From Sphingobacterium hungaricum (lineage in GTDB: Bacteria; Bacteroidota; Bacteroidia; Sphingobacteriales; Sphingobacteriaceae), in contig NZ_MU158698.1 of the NCBI RefSeq assembly GCF_015210005.1, forward strand, positions 1,971,479 through 2,035,478: 64,000 nucleotides of DNA, read 5' to 3'. This document shows, piece by piece, positions 1 through 8,711 of this stretch. The notes under the pieces were generated by a model, which was given only the letters and a program-made list of their open reading frames with translations, did no database searches and was not told where the DNA came from. A program made the translations under genes and the position numbers. The stretch's first letter is position 1; the number at the start of each line of letters is the position of its first letter.

Positions 1-605
1 CTCGGTGTCGAAGCCTGGAAACTTTCTTCCGACTTGTTCGCTAAGCGTTCGTTCAAAGTTTCTGGTCTTTTTGTTTCTTCATCAAAAAAACTAACACGCT
101 TGATTTGCTCAGGTTCAGTCGCTGGAACAACCGGAGTTGGGGTAGTAGGAGCAGGAGGAGTTGGAGTTGCCTGAAAAGCTGGCTTTTCGGGAGCTTTGAT
201 GCCTTCCTTCGCATTGGTTTCTTTTTTCTCCAATGACTCTTTAATCAATTGATATAATTTACGCGCCTGAACTTTAGGAATGTAGTCGATGGTCAAATTT
301 TCCCCCGTAAATGGAATGACCGTAACTTTCGACCCAAAGATTTCTTCTTTAAATGCAATGTCTTTAATATCCGTCCAAGAAAAAATCTCAAAGTTCGTGG
401 CTAAACCCAACTTGGTAAATTCGCACAAAAAGATGCGTTTATTGCTGACCGTGATGCTATCTGGAAGAATAGTCACAGCTGGTTTCTTTTGCAGAGCAAT
501 GTAATTGAGCGACTCGCCCGATGTTAGCATGTCAACAATCTTCGCGTAAATCTTTTCGACTACTTTGGAATCTTGTCCATCCTGAATAAATTTATCTATA
601 CTCAT
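1..605 (-). CDS. PH-like domain protein (3' end cut by window edge)
   Basis: The minus strand is open from ATG at 605 to the window edge, about 201 codons without a stop. It starts MSIDKFIQDGQ. The first 110 or so residues alternate hydrophobic strands (AVTILPDSITVSNKRIFLCEF, then EIFSWTDIKDIAFKE, then SKVTVIPFTGENLTIDYIP), which resembles bacterial PH-like domains that contain a promoter-like 'S..RI' strand and an aromatic WTDI segment. A lysine/glutamate helix follows, then a Pro/Thr-rich linker and a second charged segment (EQIKRVSFFDEETKRP). No signal peptide is seen, so it is probably cytoplasmic. PH-like assignment is by resemblance only; function is unknown and the C-terminus is outside the window. 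Confidence 0.7.
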   Translation of the reverse strand, partial: MSIDKFIQDGQDSKVVEKIYAKIVDMLTSGESLNYIALQKKPAVTILPDSITVSNKRIFLCEFTKLGLATNFEIFSWTDIKDIAFKEEIFGSKVTVIPFTGENLTIDYIPKVQARKLYQLIKESLEKKETNAKEGIKAPEKPAFQATPTPPAPTTPTPVVPATEPEQIKRVSFFDEETKRPETLNERLANKSEESFQASTP

Positions 606-679
606 TTTATGTGTCTTAAAAATGTGTTTCTATTTGTAAATATAGTAATAGTTAACGATGATGTGGAAAAGGATAAAGA

Positions 680-982
680 TTATCCGAATGATAGATTCAC
701 ACGTTTACCAAGTCCAAATTCGAATATTCTATATAAAGTGGAAAGTTGTATATCGCACTGACCATTTTCTATTCTTGAAATATAACTTTTTTTAGTTCCG
801 ATTTTTTCTGCTAATTCTTGTTGAGTCATGTTTGCTTCTTTACGCGCCTCTTTTAGTAGCTCACTTATTATAAAATATTGTGACTTTTCTTCAAACTCGT
901 CTCGTTTTGCTTCGCCAATTTTTCCGTATTTGATGTCTAATAGCTCGTCAAAGTTTCTCGCATCTTTAATCTTGTCTTTCAT
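680..982 (-). CDS. XRE-family antitoxin (HigA-like)
   Basis: A 100-residue protein with a C-terminal helix-turn-helix of the XRE/Cro type: residues about 43-95 read LLKEARKEANMTQQELAEKIG then KKSYISRIENGQ, the usual recognition-helix signature. The N-terminal 40 residues are charged and probably contact the toxin. It overlaps the upstream toxin gene by 17 bp (966-982), so the two are translated as a pair with the toxin first, the order typical of higBA loci. In that family the antitoxin binds and silences the toxin and represses its own promoter. The pairing is an inference from order, overlap and family. Confidence 0.85.
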   Translation of the reverse strand: MKDKIKDARNFDELLDIKYGKIGEAKRDEFEEKSQYFIISELLKEARKEANMTQQELAEKIGTKKSYISRIENGQCDIQLSTLYRIFEFGLGKRVNLSFG

Positions 983-1328
983 ATCCTGTATTTTTAGATT
1001 TGAAGTAGTCTTGTTTCAATTTTATGGCAATTTCAATTTCAGACTTAGGCGTTTTCTGGGTCTTTTTCTGAAATCCATTAAATAGAATAACTAAGTTTCC
1101 TTTATCAAAACAGCAAAATATTCTATAAATATTGCTCTCAAATTCAATTCTTATTTCATAAATTCCATCTGTGCCAGTTAAGTGCTTGAGGAATTTTTTT
1201 GGAACCACCTGAACCGTTCTGATTATTTTAAAAACATATTCTATTTTTTCCTGCACTTTACTAGACTGTTCTAGGTAAAAGTCTAGAAAAAAATGTTCAT
1301 AGAATATGATTTTTCTTTCAGGATTCAT
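966..1328 (-). CDS. RelE/HigB-like toxin (Gp49-like family)
   Basis: A 120-residue basic protein. The segment IYEIRIEFESNIYRIFCCFD followed by NLVILFNGFQKKTQKTP and a Lys-rich C-terminal helix is the typical layout of the phage-derived Gp49-like/HigB toxins, ribosome-dependent mRNA interferases of the RelE fold. ATG at 1328 is the first start; the gene precedes and overlaps its antitoxin partner. Upstream bases 1329-1383 separate it from rsmI, whose stop lies at 1384. Activity in this strain is not shown by sequence alone, but no frameshift or stop is present in either partner. Confidence 0.85.
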   Translation of the reverse strand: MNPERKIIFYEHFFLDFYLEQSSKVQEKIEYVFKIIRTVQVVPKKFLKHLTGTDGIYEIRIEFESNIYRIFCCFDKGNLVILFNGFQKKTQKTPKSEIEIAIKLKQDYFKSKNTGYERQD

Positions 1329-1383
1329 TGCATAAAGTTAACTTAAAAGTTATCAAATTGCAAAAAACATAATCACTTATTTA

Positions 1384-2049
1384 TCATTCCAAACCTGCTA
1401 CGCAAAATACAAATTCGCCTTTTAACGTGTTAGATTCAAAATGTTGCTTTAATTCGACCAATGTTCCCCGCACATTTTCTTCGAAGAGCTTACTTAATTC
1501 TCTGGAAATCGAAGCTTGGCGGTCTTCACCAAAGTAAGTGATAAATTCCTCCAACGTTTTAAGAACGCGATGCGGTGACTCGTAGAATATCATTGTCCGC
1601 TTTTCTTCAGCCAATAGTTTCATTCGCGTTTGTCTTCCTTTTTTAACAGGAAGAAATCCTTCGAAACAAAATCGGTCATTCGGCAAGCCGGAATTTACCA
1701 ATGCCGGAACAAATGCTGTAGCTCCGGGCAAACATTGCACTTCGTAACCCGCTTTTATTGCTTCGCGAACCAATAAAAAGCCAGGGTCAGAAATTGCAGG
1801 CGTGCCTGCATCTGAAATTAACGCAACTTGTTTTCCTTCGCCCAGAAATTTAATAATTTCTGTAACTGCTTTGTGTTCATTGTGCTGATGGTGAGCGAAA
1901 ACTTTTTTGTCAATGCCAAAATGTTTTAACAATGGCGCACTAGTGCGTGTGTCTTCAGCCAAGATGACATCCGACTCCTTCAACACTCTTATCGCGCGAA
2001 AAGTCATGTCTTCTAAATTACCGATTGGCGTAGGGACTAAATAAAGCAT
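1384..2049 (-). CDS. rsmI: 16S rRNA (cytidine1402-2'-O)-methyltransferase RsmI
   Basis: The protein opens MLYLVPTPIGNLEDMT, continues with AEDTRTS, and carries SDAGTPAISDPG and PGATAFVPAL, all signatures of the tetrapyrrole-methylase-fold RsmI family that 2'-O-methylates C1402 of 16S rRNA at the decoding centre using S-adenosylmethionine. I chose ATG at 2049; a TTG two codons earlier is less likely. The product is about 221 residues, the short form usual in Bacteroidota, which lacks the C-terminal extension found in E. coli RsmI. It lies 24 bp after the thioesterase gene on the same strand, so the two may be co-transcribed. Confidence 0.93.
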   Translation of the reverse strand: MLYLVPTPIGNLEDMTFRAIRVLKESDVILAEDTRTSAPLLKHFGIDKKVFAHHQHNEHKAVTEIIKFLGEGKQVALISDAGTPAISDPGFLLVREAIKAGYEVQCLPGATAFVPALVNSGLPNDRFCFEGFLPVKKGRQTRMKLLAEEKRTMIFYESPHRVLKTLEEFITYFGEDRQASISRELSKLFEENVRGTLVELKQHFESNTLKGEFVFCVAGLE

Positions 2050-2073
2050 GCACAAAGGTAGGAGAATTAACGA

Positions 2074-2514
2074 TTATTCTGAAACCTCCTCATAATCTTC
2101 TGCCTTTGGGATTGCCTCCACATAAGCATGCCAGTTTTCTGGGATTGTAACCAACTTTCGTTTTTCAATATCCAGCCAAGCGCCATCGACAGTGACCACA
2201 GCAGATTTTACGCCATCTTCCTTGTAAATGATGTGACGGAATGAAAACCGAGAATTTGTGCGATTATACTTTGTTATTTCTACTGTGACGGTAATGAATT
2301 CGTCAAGTTTTATTTCTCTAAAGTAAATCAGCTCTTCTCGGAAGAGGATTGGGCCAATGTTATTCAAAGCAAACTCTTCTAGGGATAAACCTGTTTTCTT
2401 TAACATATTGCTTCGCGCCTGCGCGCAAAAATCAGCGTAAGCCGAATGCCTTAAATGTCTATTCGCATCAATTTGAGCCCAAAGTACTTGGCCTTCATAA
2501 AAAACATTTTCCAT
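2074..2514 (-). CDS. acyl-CoA thioesterase, 4HBT hot-dog fold
   Basis: A 146-residue single hot-dog-fold protein: EGQVLWAQIDANRHLRHSAY contains the QIDANRHL segment equivalent to the D-x-NxHxN/Y catalytic motif of 4-hydroxybenzoyl-CoA thioesterase-like proteins, followed by the central helix (ADFCAQARSNML) and strands FFREIKLDEFITVTVEI and RFSFRHIIY. It should hydrolyse an acyl-CoA; substrate unknown. Its ATG at 2514 sits one base after the stop of the aldo/keto reductase, indicating one transcript. Cytoplasmic; no signal peptide. Confidence 0.85.
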   Translation of the reverse strand: MENVFYEGQVLWAQIDANRHLRHSAYADFCAQARSNMLKKTGLSLEEFALNNIGPILFREELIYFREIKLDEFITVTVEITKYNRTNSRFSFRHIIYKEDGVKSAVVTVDGAWLDIEKRKLVTIPENWHAYVEAIPKAEDYEEVSE

Positions 2515-2515
2515 A

Positions 2516-3502
2516 TTATAGTTCGGATTGTATCAATCTGTTAATCTGTTCGATTTGTTCTGTACTCAATTTTACATCAGATGCGTGTGCATTAGAAATC
2601 GCCTGTTCAGCATTTCTTGCGCCAGCCAATGCGATTGTAATTCCAGGATGGTCAATCGTCCATCGCAAAACCAATTGTGATAAGGTAATTCCATGCTCAT
2701 CCGCAATCGGTTTTATTTTTTTCAAAAATGCATTTGTTCTTTCAATGCTTTCAGGTTTAAAATATTTATACGTAGCGCGATGGTCGCCTTCAGCGAATTG
2801 CTGACCATTTTTAATTTTACCTGTTAGCAGTCCGCGTTCCATCGGACTATAAGCCAAGACGCCAATATTATTTGCTTGACAAAATGGAATGTTTTCCAAA
2901 TCATTATCTCGATTGACCATCGAAAAAGGAATTTGGTTCGAAATAATCGGACAAACTCTTTCTGCTTCAACCAACTGACCTGCGGTATAGTTACAAACGC
3001 CTGCGTATCGGATTTTACCGTCTTTAACTAATTGTGCAACAGCTTCAAAACTTTCCTCAATCGGCGTAGTCGTATCTGGCCAATGAATCTGATACAAATC
3101 GATGTAGTCTGTTTTCAATCGTTTCAATGATTGCTCGCATTCATAAATAATGGATTCTTTGGAAGCTAGACGATACAAAGTGATGTCTTTACCACTATTG
3201 TCTTTGCTTGGTCCCACCAATTCGCCTTGATTCACATCCCAGCGCATTCCAAATTTAGTTAAGATTTGTATTTTATCTCTCGAATGCCCTGCTATCGCTT
3301 CAGCAACAATTTCCTCACTAGTGCCTTGTCCATAAACTGGAGCAGTATCTATCGAACTTACTCCCAAATCCAAACTGGCTTGTATGGCTTGAATGGCCTC
3401 ATTCCGGTCTGTGCTTCCCCACATCCAGCCCCCAGCGGCCCATGCTCCAAATGTAATTGCAGAAACCTTAAGTTCTGAATTACCTAAATATCGATATTCC
3501 AT
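2516..3502 (-). CDS. aldo/keto reductase
   Basis: A 328-residue TIM-barrel oxidoreductase. Seen motifs: the N-terminal strand MEYRYLGNSELKVSAITFG, the DTAPVYGQGTSE segment with catalytic Asp and Tyr, ILTKFG with the catalytic Lys, YIDLYQIHWPD with the active-site His, and a C-terminal NADPH-binding segment ALAGARNAEQ. It fits the Tas/YdjG-like branch of the AKR superfamily that reduces carbonyls with NADPH. It is the first gene of a probable AKR-thioesterase-rsmI transcript. The substrate cannot be read from the sequence. Confidence 0.92.
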   Translation of the reverse strand: MEYRYLGNSELKVSAITFGAWAAGGWMWGSTDRNEAIQAIQASLDLGVSSIDTAPVYGQGTSEEIVAEAIAGHSRDKIQILTKFGMRWDVNQGELVGPSKDNSGKDITLYRLASKESIIYECEQSLKRLKTDYIDLYQIHWPDTTTPIEESFEAVAQLVKDGKIRYAGVCNYTAGQLVEAERVCPIISNQIPFSMVNRDNDLENIPFCQANNIGVLAYSPMERGLLTGKIKNGQQFAEGDHRATYKYFKPESIERTNAFLKKIKPIADEHGITLSQLVLRWTIDHPGITIALAGARNAEQAISNAHASDVKLSTEQIEQINRLIQSEL

Positions 3503-3621
3503 ACCTTCTTGTTTTTTTATATAAATGTATTAAAAGTTATTTTCGGATTGGTAATAATTAAATCAAAATGTAAAATGGATAAGATTTTAGCTAATCTTAT
3601 TATAGATGTATAATTTTTCAA
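3503..3621. other. AT-rich spacer before the repeat cluster
   Basis: No gene is seen. This AT-rich stretch contains the upstream region of the aldo/keto reductase and leads into the palindromic repeat cluster. Confidence 0.5.
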
Positions 3622-3876
3622 AGGGTCGTCCCGCTGGGACTTTAATGACTATATTTCTAGTTTTTACCAAAAGTAAGTCCCTCTGGGACTTATTGCTTAT
3701 AATTAATCTGTTGCGCTATTTTTGACATTTTTATCTAACAAATCATTAAGGAATTGCCTCTGATAGAAGTTCGTCTCGGACGTTTAGAGTTCGATTAACC
3801 TTCTGTTCTATTGTTGAAATTTTCCTCAACAAATCCCGTAGGGATTGCCTTTTGGTAAAAATTGGTAAAATCAACA

Positions 3877-4140
3877 GAAGTCCTGTAAGGACGACCCTAT
3901 TTAAAATCATAAAATTCAAAAAGATAATCAGAATTGCATTGAATTTAATAGATGAACAATAATTCAAAATATCCGCCAGAATGCAATTTCTCCGATTGCA
4001 TTATTATATGTATATCTTAATAATTTCTATTTGACAAAATTTTTAACAAAAGAACTTCTAAATTAAAATGGATAAAGGATACAAATTCTATAAAAATAAA
4101 TTTATGTATAATTTTTCAGAGGGTCGTCCCTCTGGGACTT
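3877..4140. mobile_element. gene-deleted RAYT derivative A
   Basis: From the right hairpin at 3877 to the left hairpin at 4122. It begins with the same bases as the end of the intact transposase gene (TTTAAAATCATAAAATTC and on), but after about 70 bp jumps straight to the sequence that lies upstream of the gene's start (GCAATTTCTCCGATTGCATT). About 400 bp of gene body are missing compared with the intact copy. Similar derivatives lie at 5476-5740 and 6059-6320. Confidence 0.75.
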
Positions 4141-4363
4141 CAATGCCAATATTTTCAATTTTTACCAAAAGTTAGTCCCGCTGGGACTTATTGCTTACAA
4201 TTAATCTGTTGTTCGGGATGCAGTTTGTTAGAATTTCGATGGGAACTTAATGCTTAAAACTAATCTTCCTATCTAATTTCGACATTTTTTCTAAAAAATC
4301 CCGTAGGGATTGCCTTTTGGTAGAAAATTGGTAAAATCAATAGAAGTCCAGTAGGGACGACCC

Positions 4364-4831
4364 TTATTTAAAATCATAAAATTCAAAAAGATAATCAGAA
4401 TTGTAATCTATTTTATAGTTGAGCATCAATTCAAAATATTCGTCTTTAAATGAACGCTTGCGATGATGAGTTTCCTGATTTAGAATGTATTTAATGACCC
4501 TATCCCGTTGAGAGCGCGAATTAGAAAATGCACCATATCCTTCTTGCCATCGAAATCTTCCTTTTATAAATCGATTATCATTTATCCATTTAGAGGATGT
4601 TGATTTTAGATCGCGTACAATATCTGATATCCTTTTGGAACGAGGAAGTTCAAAAAACACATGAACATGGTCAAGCCATCCCCCAATTGCCATCACATAG
4701 ATATCATCGTTCTTTAAAATCCCATACATATATTTAAATAATTGATCTCGGAAATGATCTAGAATAATATTCTCTCGACCCTTTACAGCAAAAACGCAGT
4801 GAATGTTTATTTGCGAATATGTGTTTGACAT
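4364..4831 (-). CDS. REP-associated tyrosine transposase (IS200/IS605 TnpA-like)
   Basis: A 155-residue Y1 HUH nuclease. His55-Val-His57 forms the metal-binding HUH motif within WLDHVHVFFELP, and Tyr115 with Gln119 in KYILNQ matches the nucleophile and partner residue of IS200/IS605 TnpA. GYGAFSNS and the HH after the tyrosine helix are typical of RAYT proteins. Such enzymes cut and join single-stranded DNA at hairpins. The stop codon touches the right hairpin ending at 4363, and the gene lies inside a cluster of matching palindromes, the expected setting for a RAYT and its REP sequences. No frameshift is seen, so it may still be active. The start is ATG at 4831. Confidence 0.92.
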   Translation of the reverse strand: MSNTYSQINIHCVFAVKGRENIILDHFRDQLFKYMYGILKNDDIYVMAIGGWLDHVHVFFELPRSKRISDIVRDLKSTSSKWINDNRFIKGRFRWQEGYGAFSNSRSQRDRVIKYILNQETHHRKRSFKDEYFELMLNYKIDYNSDYLFEFYDFK

Positions 4832-5475
4832 TGGTGTTATTTATCATTGAGATGCTTTCTTAAAATTAATAAAGATTTCATAAAATTGAAAGTTTATTCA
4901 AAATGCAATACCTCCGATTGCATTATTATATCATAAGTAGATTTTACTAATTTCTATTTGACAAAATTTTTAACAATTGTACTTTTAAATTAAAATGTAA
5001 AGGATACAAATTCTATAAAAATAAATTTATGTGTAATTTTTCAGAGGGTCGTCCCGCTGGGACTTTAATGCCTATATTTTTAGTTTTTACCAAAAGTTAG
5101 TCCCGCTGGGACTTATTGCCTACAATAAATCTGTTGTTCTATTTTTGACATTTTTTTCTAACAAATGATGTTCGGGATACCGTTTGTTAGAATTTCGATG
5201 GGAACATATTGTTTATAATTAATCTGTTGTTCTATTTTTGATATTTTTGTCTAACAAATCATGTTCGGGATGCCGTTTGTTAGAATTTTCGATGGGAACA
5301 TATTGCTTATAATTAATCTTCTGTTCTATTTTTGATATTTTGTTCAAGTAAATCCTTTTGAAATTGTTGTTTGGTATAAATTCCTCTCTGAAACTTTATT
5401 GCTTATCATTTTCCTAAATCTTGCTCAACAAATCCCGTAGGGATTGCCTTTTGGTAAAAATTGGTAAAATCAACA

Positions 5476-5740
5476 GAAGTCCTGTAAGGACGACCCTATT
5501 TAAAATCATAAAATTCAAAAAGATAATCAGAATTGCATTGAATTTAAAAGATGAACAATAATTCAAAATATCCGCCAGAATGCAATTTCTCCGATTGCAT
5601 TATTCTATCATAAGTAGATTTTACTAATTTCTATTTGACAAAATTTTTAACAATTGTACTTTTAAATTAAAATGTAAAGGATACAGATTCGATAATAATA
5701 AATTTATTTGTAATTTTTCAAAGGGTCGTCCCGCTGGGAC
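5476..5740. mobile_element. gene-deleted RAYT derivative C
   Basis: Right hairpin at 5476-5497, then the transposase 3' end remnant, the deletion junction near 5570-5580 (AATATCCGCCAGAATGCAAT), the conserved 5' flank and the next left hairpin at 5722. Almost the same as the derivative at 3877-4140, including the junction, which suggests that the deleted form itself was copied. Confidence 0.7.
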
Positions 5741-6058
5741 TTTAATGCCTATATTTTTAGTTTTTAACAAAAGTTAGTCCCGCTGGGACTTATTGCTTAC
5801 AATAAATCTGTTGCGCTATTTTTGACATTTTTATCTAACAAATCATGTTCGGGATACAGTTTGTTAGAATTTCGATTGGAACTTATTGCTTATAATTAAT
5901 CTTCTGTTCTATTTTTGATATTTTGTTCAATAAATCCTTTTGAAATTGTTGTTTGGTATAAATTCCTCTCTGAAACTTTATTGCTTATAATTTTCCTGCA
6001 TCTTGCTCAACAAATCCCGTAGGGATTGCCTTTTGGTAAAAATTGGTAAAATCGATAG

Positions 6059-6320
6059 AAGTCCCGTAGGGACGACCCTATTTAAAATCATAAAATTTAA
6101 AAAGATAATCAGAATTGCATTGAATTTGATAGATGAACAATAATTCAAAATATCCGCCAGAATGTAATTCTCCAACTGTATTATTATATCATATGTAGAT
6201 CTTTCTAATTTCTATTTGACAAAATTTTTAACAAAAGAACTTCTAAATTAAAATGGATAAAGGATACAAATTCTATAAAAATAAATTTATGTATAATTTT
6301 TCAGAGGGTCGTCCCTATGG
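6059..6320. mobile_element. gene-deleted RAYT derivative D
   Basis: Right hairpin at 6059-6078, transposase 3' remnant, the same deletion junction, 5' flank, and the left hairpin near 6303. It differs from its sisters by a few substitutions (for example GTAATTCTCCAACTG where the others read GCAATTTCTCCGATTG), so it is probably an older or drifting copy. Confidence 0.65.
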
Positions 6321-6626
6321 GACTTTAATGCCTATATTTTTAGTTTTTACCAAAAGTTCGTCCCGCTTGGACTAAATATGATATGGTGTTAATGTTTCTA
6401 ACATTATGTTGTAGCCTTACGAATTTCCCTTAATAATCACTTAATGATATCATAATCAGTTTATTATTTCCTGCATCAAAAATTTATTGCCAACTCAAAA
6501 AACGGGTCAAATTGGGTTTGACTTTTTAACTAGCCTATTCTATTCAAATAAAATTCTTCGAGTGAAATCCAGGCGCAATCTTTTTACGTATATCATTTGA
6601 AAAGACCGAAAAATTTAGTTCAAAGC

Positions 6627-6938
6627 ATGGCATTTTTTTACAGAAGGTTTTTACTCCTATTCGTTCTCCTCCTAGCGCTTGCAGGAAGGGTTTCAACCTA
6701 CGCTATGCCTTTTCAGAAAATATCCCAAGAATTTTTCCATGTTGATATAGAACAGAATTCAGAATCTTCAGAGAATCCAAATCCATCGGAGGAAAAAAGC
6801 AAGATGTCTGATTTTTTATTTGCGGACTTATACAACTTTGGTTTTGTCGATGACAATGGCAATAAGAGCCATTTTTTATCCCCAAATTTCAATTTAATGC
6901 ATTCCTATCTGCAAACTCCTGAACAGCCACCTAAATAA
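6627..6938 (+). CDS. small secreted protein of unknown function
   Basis: From ATG at 6627 (a TTG at 6597 would add ten residues) the product has about 103 residues. It opens with a short basic stretch and a strongly hydrophobic helix (FLLLFVLLLALAGRVSTYA), a plausible signal peptide, so it is likely exported. The mature part is acidic and rich in Ser, Asn and Pro, with a C-terminal aromatic stretch (FLFADLYNFGFVDD). I recognise no family. It ends 57 bp before the DUF4394 lipoprotein on the same strand, so the two may be co-transcribed. Confidence 0.55.
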   Translation: MAFFYRRFLLLFVLLLALAGRVSTYAMPFQKISQEFFHVDIEQNSESSENPNPSEEKSKMSDFLFADLYNFGFVDDNGNKSHFLSPNFNLMHSYLQTPEQPPK

Positions 6939-6995
6939 AAACGGCTTTCTATTCTTTAAAAAAACACCATTTCTTACATAATTAAAAATAAAACT

Positions 6996-8519
6996 ATGAT
7001 TAAATTTAAACACCTTATGATGGCGACGCTTTGCGCTATTGTAATCCCATTATTATTCTCGGCCTGCAAAAAAGACAAGGAAAATGACCTAGAAATGTTA
7101 ACTCCGGGTCCTGATTTAAACTTTTACGCGCTTACTGCCGATAACAAGCTTTTATTGATTAACGCGAAAAATCCTTCCTCCGCCATGGAAACTGCATCCA
7201 TTTTTGGCTTGCAAACTGGCGAGAATATCTTAGGAATTGATTTTCGCCCAGCGACAGGACAGCTCTACGGAGTCGGAAGCAGTAGCCGCATCTATGTGAT
7301 TGACCCTAAATCCGGAGCAGCAAGGTCCATTTCGGCAGCAGCATTCACGCCTGAATTAAGTGGAACGTCTGTAGGATTTGATTTTAACCCAACGGTCGAT
7401 CGGATCCGTTTGGTAAGCGATGCAGGTCAAAATTTGCGGTTAAACCCAGAAACCGGAACTGTTGCTGCTACAGACTTGAACATTAATGGCGTTACCAATG
7501 CCAAAGTAACTTCCGTTGCTTATACCCAAAATAAGGCTGGCGCTACAGCTACCGTTTTGTATGACATTGATGCAACGACTGACAAACTTTACAAACAAGA
7601 CCCACCGAATGATGGTAAACTGGTTGAAGTTGGAAGTTTGGGCCACGATGTCGAAGAAGCTGGTGGTTTTGATATCAATCCGGATGGAACTGCTGCGCTT
7701 GCAGCTTTAAGCGTTGCAGGTAAGCAAGCTTTGTACGCCATAGATATCAACTCAGGTAAAGCGGCAAAAATCGGAAATTTGCCGGCAAATGTAACTGGCT
7801 TGGCTATTCCAACGGAACCCGTTGCTTATGCTGTTTCGACTACGAATGAATTATTGATCTTTAACCCGATGGCTGCTACGCCGATGATTAGCGTTAAAGC
7901 CATTTCAGGAATTCAAACTGGCGAAAGTATTTTAGGAATAGATTTCCGTCCGCTAAATGGACAACTTTATGCTTTAGGCAGCACAAGTCGTATTTATACA
8001 ATTAATGCTTCTTCTGGTGTGGCTGCTGCTGTTGGAACTGCTCCGCTTGCGACATTGTTGAACGGTACACAATTTGGCTTCGATTTTAATCCAACGGTCG
8101 ATCGCATTCGAATTGTTAGCAATTTGGGTCAAAACCTTAGAGTAAATCCAGCTGATGGAACGTTAACCGTTGATGGCAATATAACACTGGCGACTGCAAA
8201 CGTAAGTGGCGCAGCTTACACCAATAATTTTGCTGGTGCAACCACTACAGTTTTATACGATATAGATTCAGCTGGCGATAGATTATATAAACAAGATCCA
8301 CCAAATAACGGAACCTTAGTTGATGTTGGCGCATTAGGCATCAATGTAGAATCAAACAACGGGTTTGATATCGGTGGTACAAGTGGCTTAGCTTATGGCT
8401 TATTTACTGTAGGCGGAGTACAAAAAATATATAGTGTAAACTTAACAACTGGCGCTGCTACTGCTGGTCCAACTGTTGCTAATCCAGCAAGAGGTTTTGC
8501 CTTGGGATTGGGCTTTTAA
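6996..8519 (+). CDS. lipoprotein with two DUF4394 repeats
   Basis: A 507-residue protein with a lipoprotein signal (LLFSACKKD). Two halves, about residues 40-265 and 270-507, repeat the same blocks: LNFYALTADNKLLLIN / YAVSTTNELLIFN, ILGIDFRPATGQLYG / ILGIDFRPLNGQLYA, SSRIY, VGFDFNPTVDRIRLVS / FGFDFNPTVDRIRIVS, and LYKQDPPNDG / LYKQDPPNNG. These are the hallmarks of DUF4394, a predicted beta-propeller-like domain of unknown role. It is probably anchored to a membrane on its outer face. The internal duplication is strong, and no enzyme motif is evident. Confidence 0.9.
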   Translation: MIKFKHLMMATLCAIVIPLLFSACKKDKENDLEMLTPGPDLNFYALTADNKLLLINAKNPSSAMETASIFGLQTGENILGIDFRPATGQLYGVGSSSRIYVIDPKSGAARSISAAAFTPELSGTSVGFDFNPTVDRIRLVSDAGQNLRLNPETGTVAATDLNINGVTNAKVTSVAYTQNKAGATATVLYDIDATTDKLYKQDPPNDGKLVEVGSLGHDVEEAGGFDINPDGTAALAALSVAGKQALYAIDINSGKAAKIGNLPANVTGLAIPTEPVAYAVSTTNELLIFNPMAATPMISVKAISGIQTGESILGIDFRPLNGQLYALGSTSRIYTINASSGVAAAVGTAPLATLLNGTQFGFDFNPTVDRIRIVSNLGQNLRVNPADGTLTVDGNITLATANVSGAAYTNNFAGATTTVLYDIDSAGDRLYKQDPPNNGTLVDVGALGINVESNNGFDIGGTSGLAYGLFTVGGVQKIYSVNLTTGAATAGPTVANPARGFALGLGF

Positions 8520-8567
8520 GAAACACGCAAAAAAAAATTGAGGCTGTTTATTGGTAGATTTTCCATT

Positions 8568-8640
8568 AAACTTGTCGAATCGAGCTTGTCGAAACGCAAT
8601 AGAATCAATTGATAAAAGCTTTCGACAGGCTTAGTATAAC
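8568..8640. repeat. degenerate REP-like palindrome
   Basis: GAGCTTGTCGAAAC (about 8582-8595) is matched 35 bp later by AGCTTTCGACAGGCTTAG. The two arms are imperfect inverted copies around TTTCGACA. They resemble the widespread bacterial intergenic CTTCGACAAGCTCAG-type palindromes. It lies between two forward genes and could affect mRNA 3' ends of the DUF4394 gene. Confidence 0.5.
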
Positions 8641-8711
8641 GATGATTTCTAGAGCTTTTCTTTCTATCGTAAAAGACCTCATAGCGTTTTTGTAGTCATC
8701 ACCCAATTCAA

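Larger units (their letters stand above)
3622..6385. repeat. REP/RAYT cluster: four and a half copies of a palindromic unit
   Basis: The stretch repeats one pattern. A left hairpin GGTCGTCCCGCTGGGACTT (near 3622, 4122, 5042, 5722 and 6303) is followed after about 50 bp by a second GTCCCGCTGGGAC hairpin, then ATCCCGTAGGGATTGCC, then an inverted right hairpin AGTCCYGTARGGACGACCC (3877-3899, 4344-4363, 5476-5497, 6059-6078). Between a right hairpin and the next left one there is either the intact transposase gene (4364-4831) or a short remnant that keeps only the gene's last codons and its 5' flank. A further palindrome with arms CTAACAAA and TTTGTTAG occurs near 5158, 5252 and 5836. The last unit is cut off near 6375. 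Confidence 0.85.

Noticed and set aside
3746-3967. ORFs reading NYCSSIKFNAILIIFLNF in the REP/RAYT cluster (also 5978-6175)
   Set aside because: They are the deletion remnants of the transposase gene read in another frame; the same peptide recurs in each remnant.
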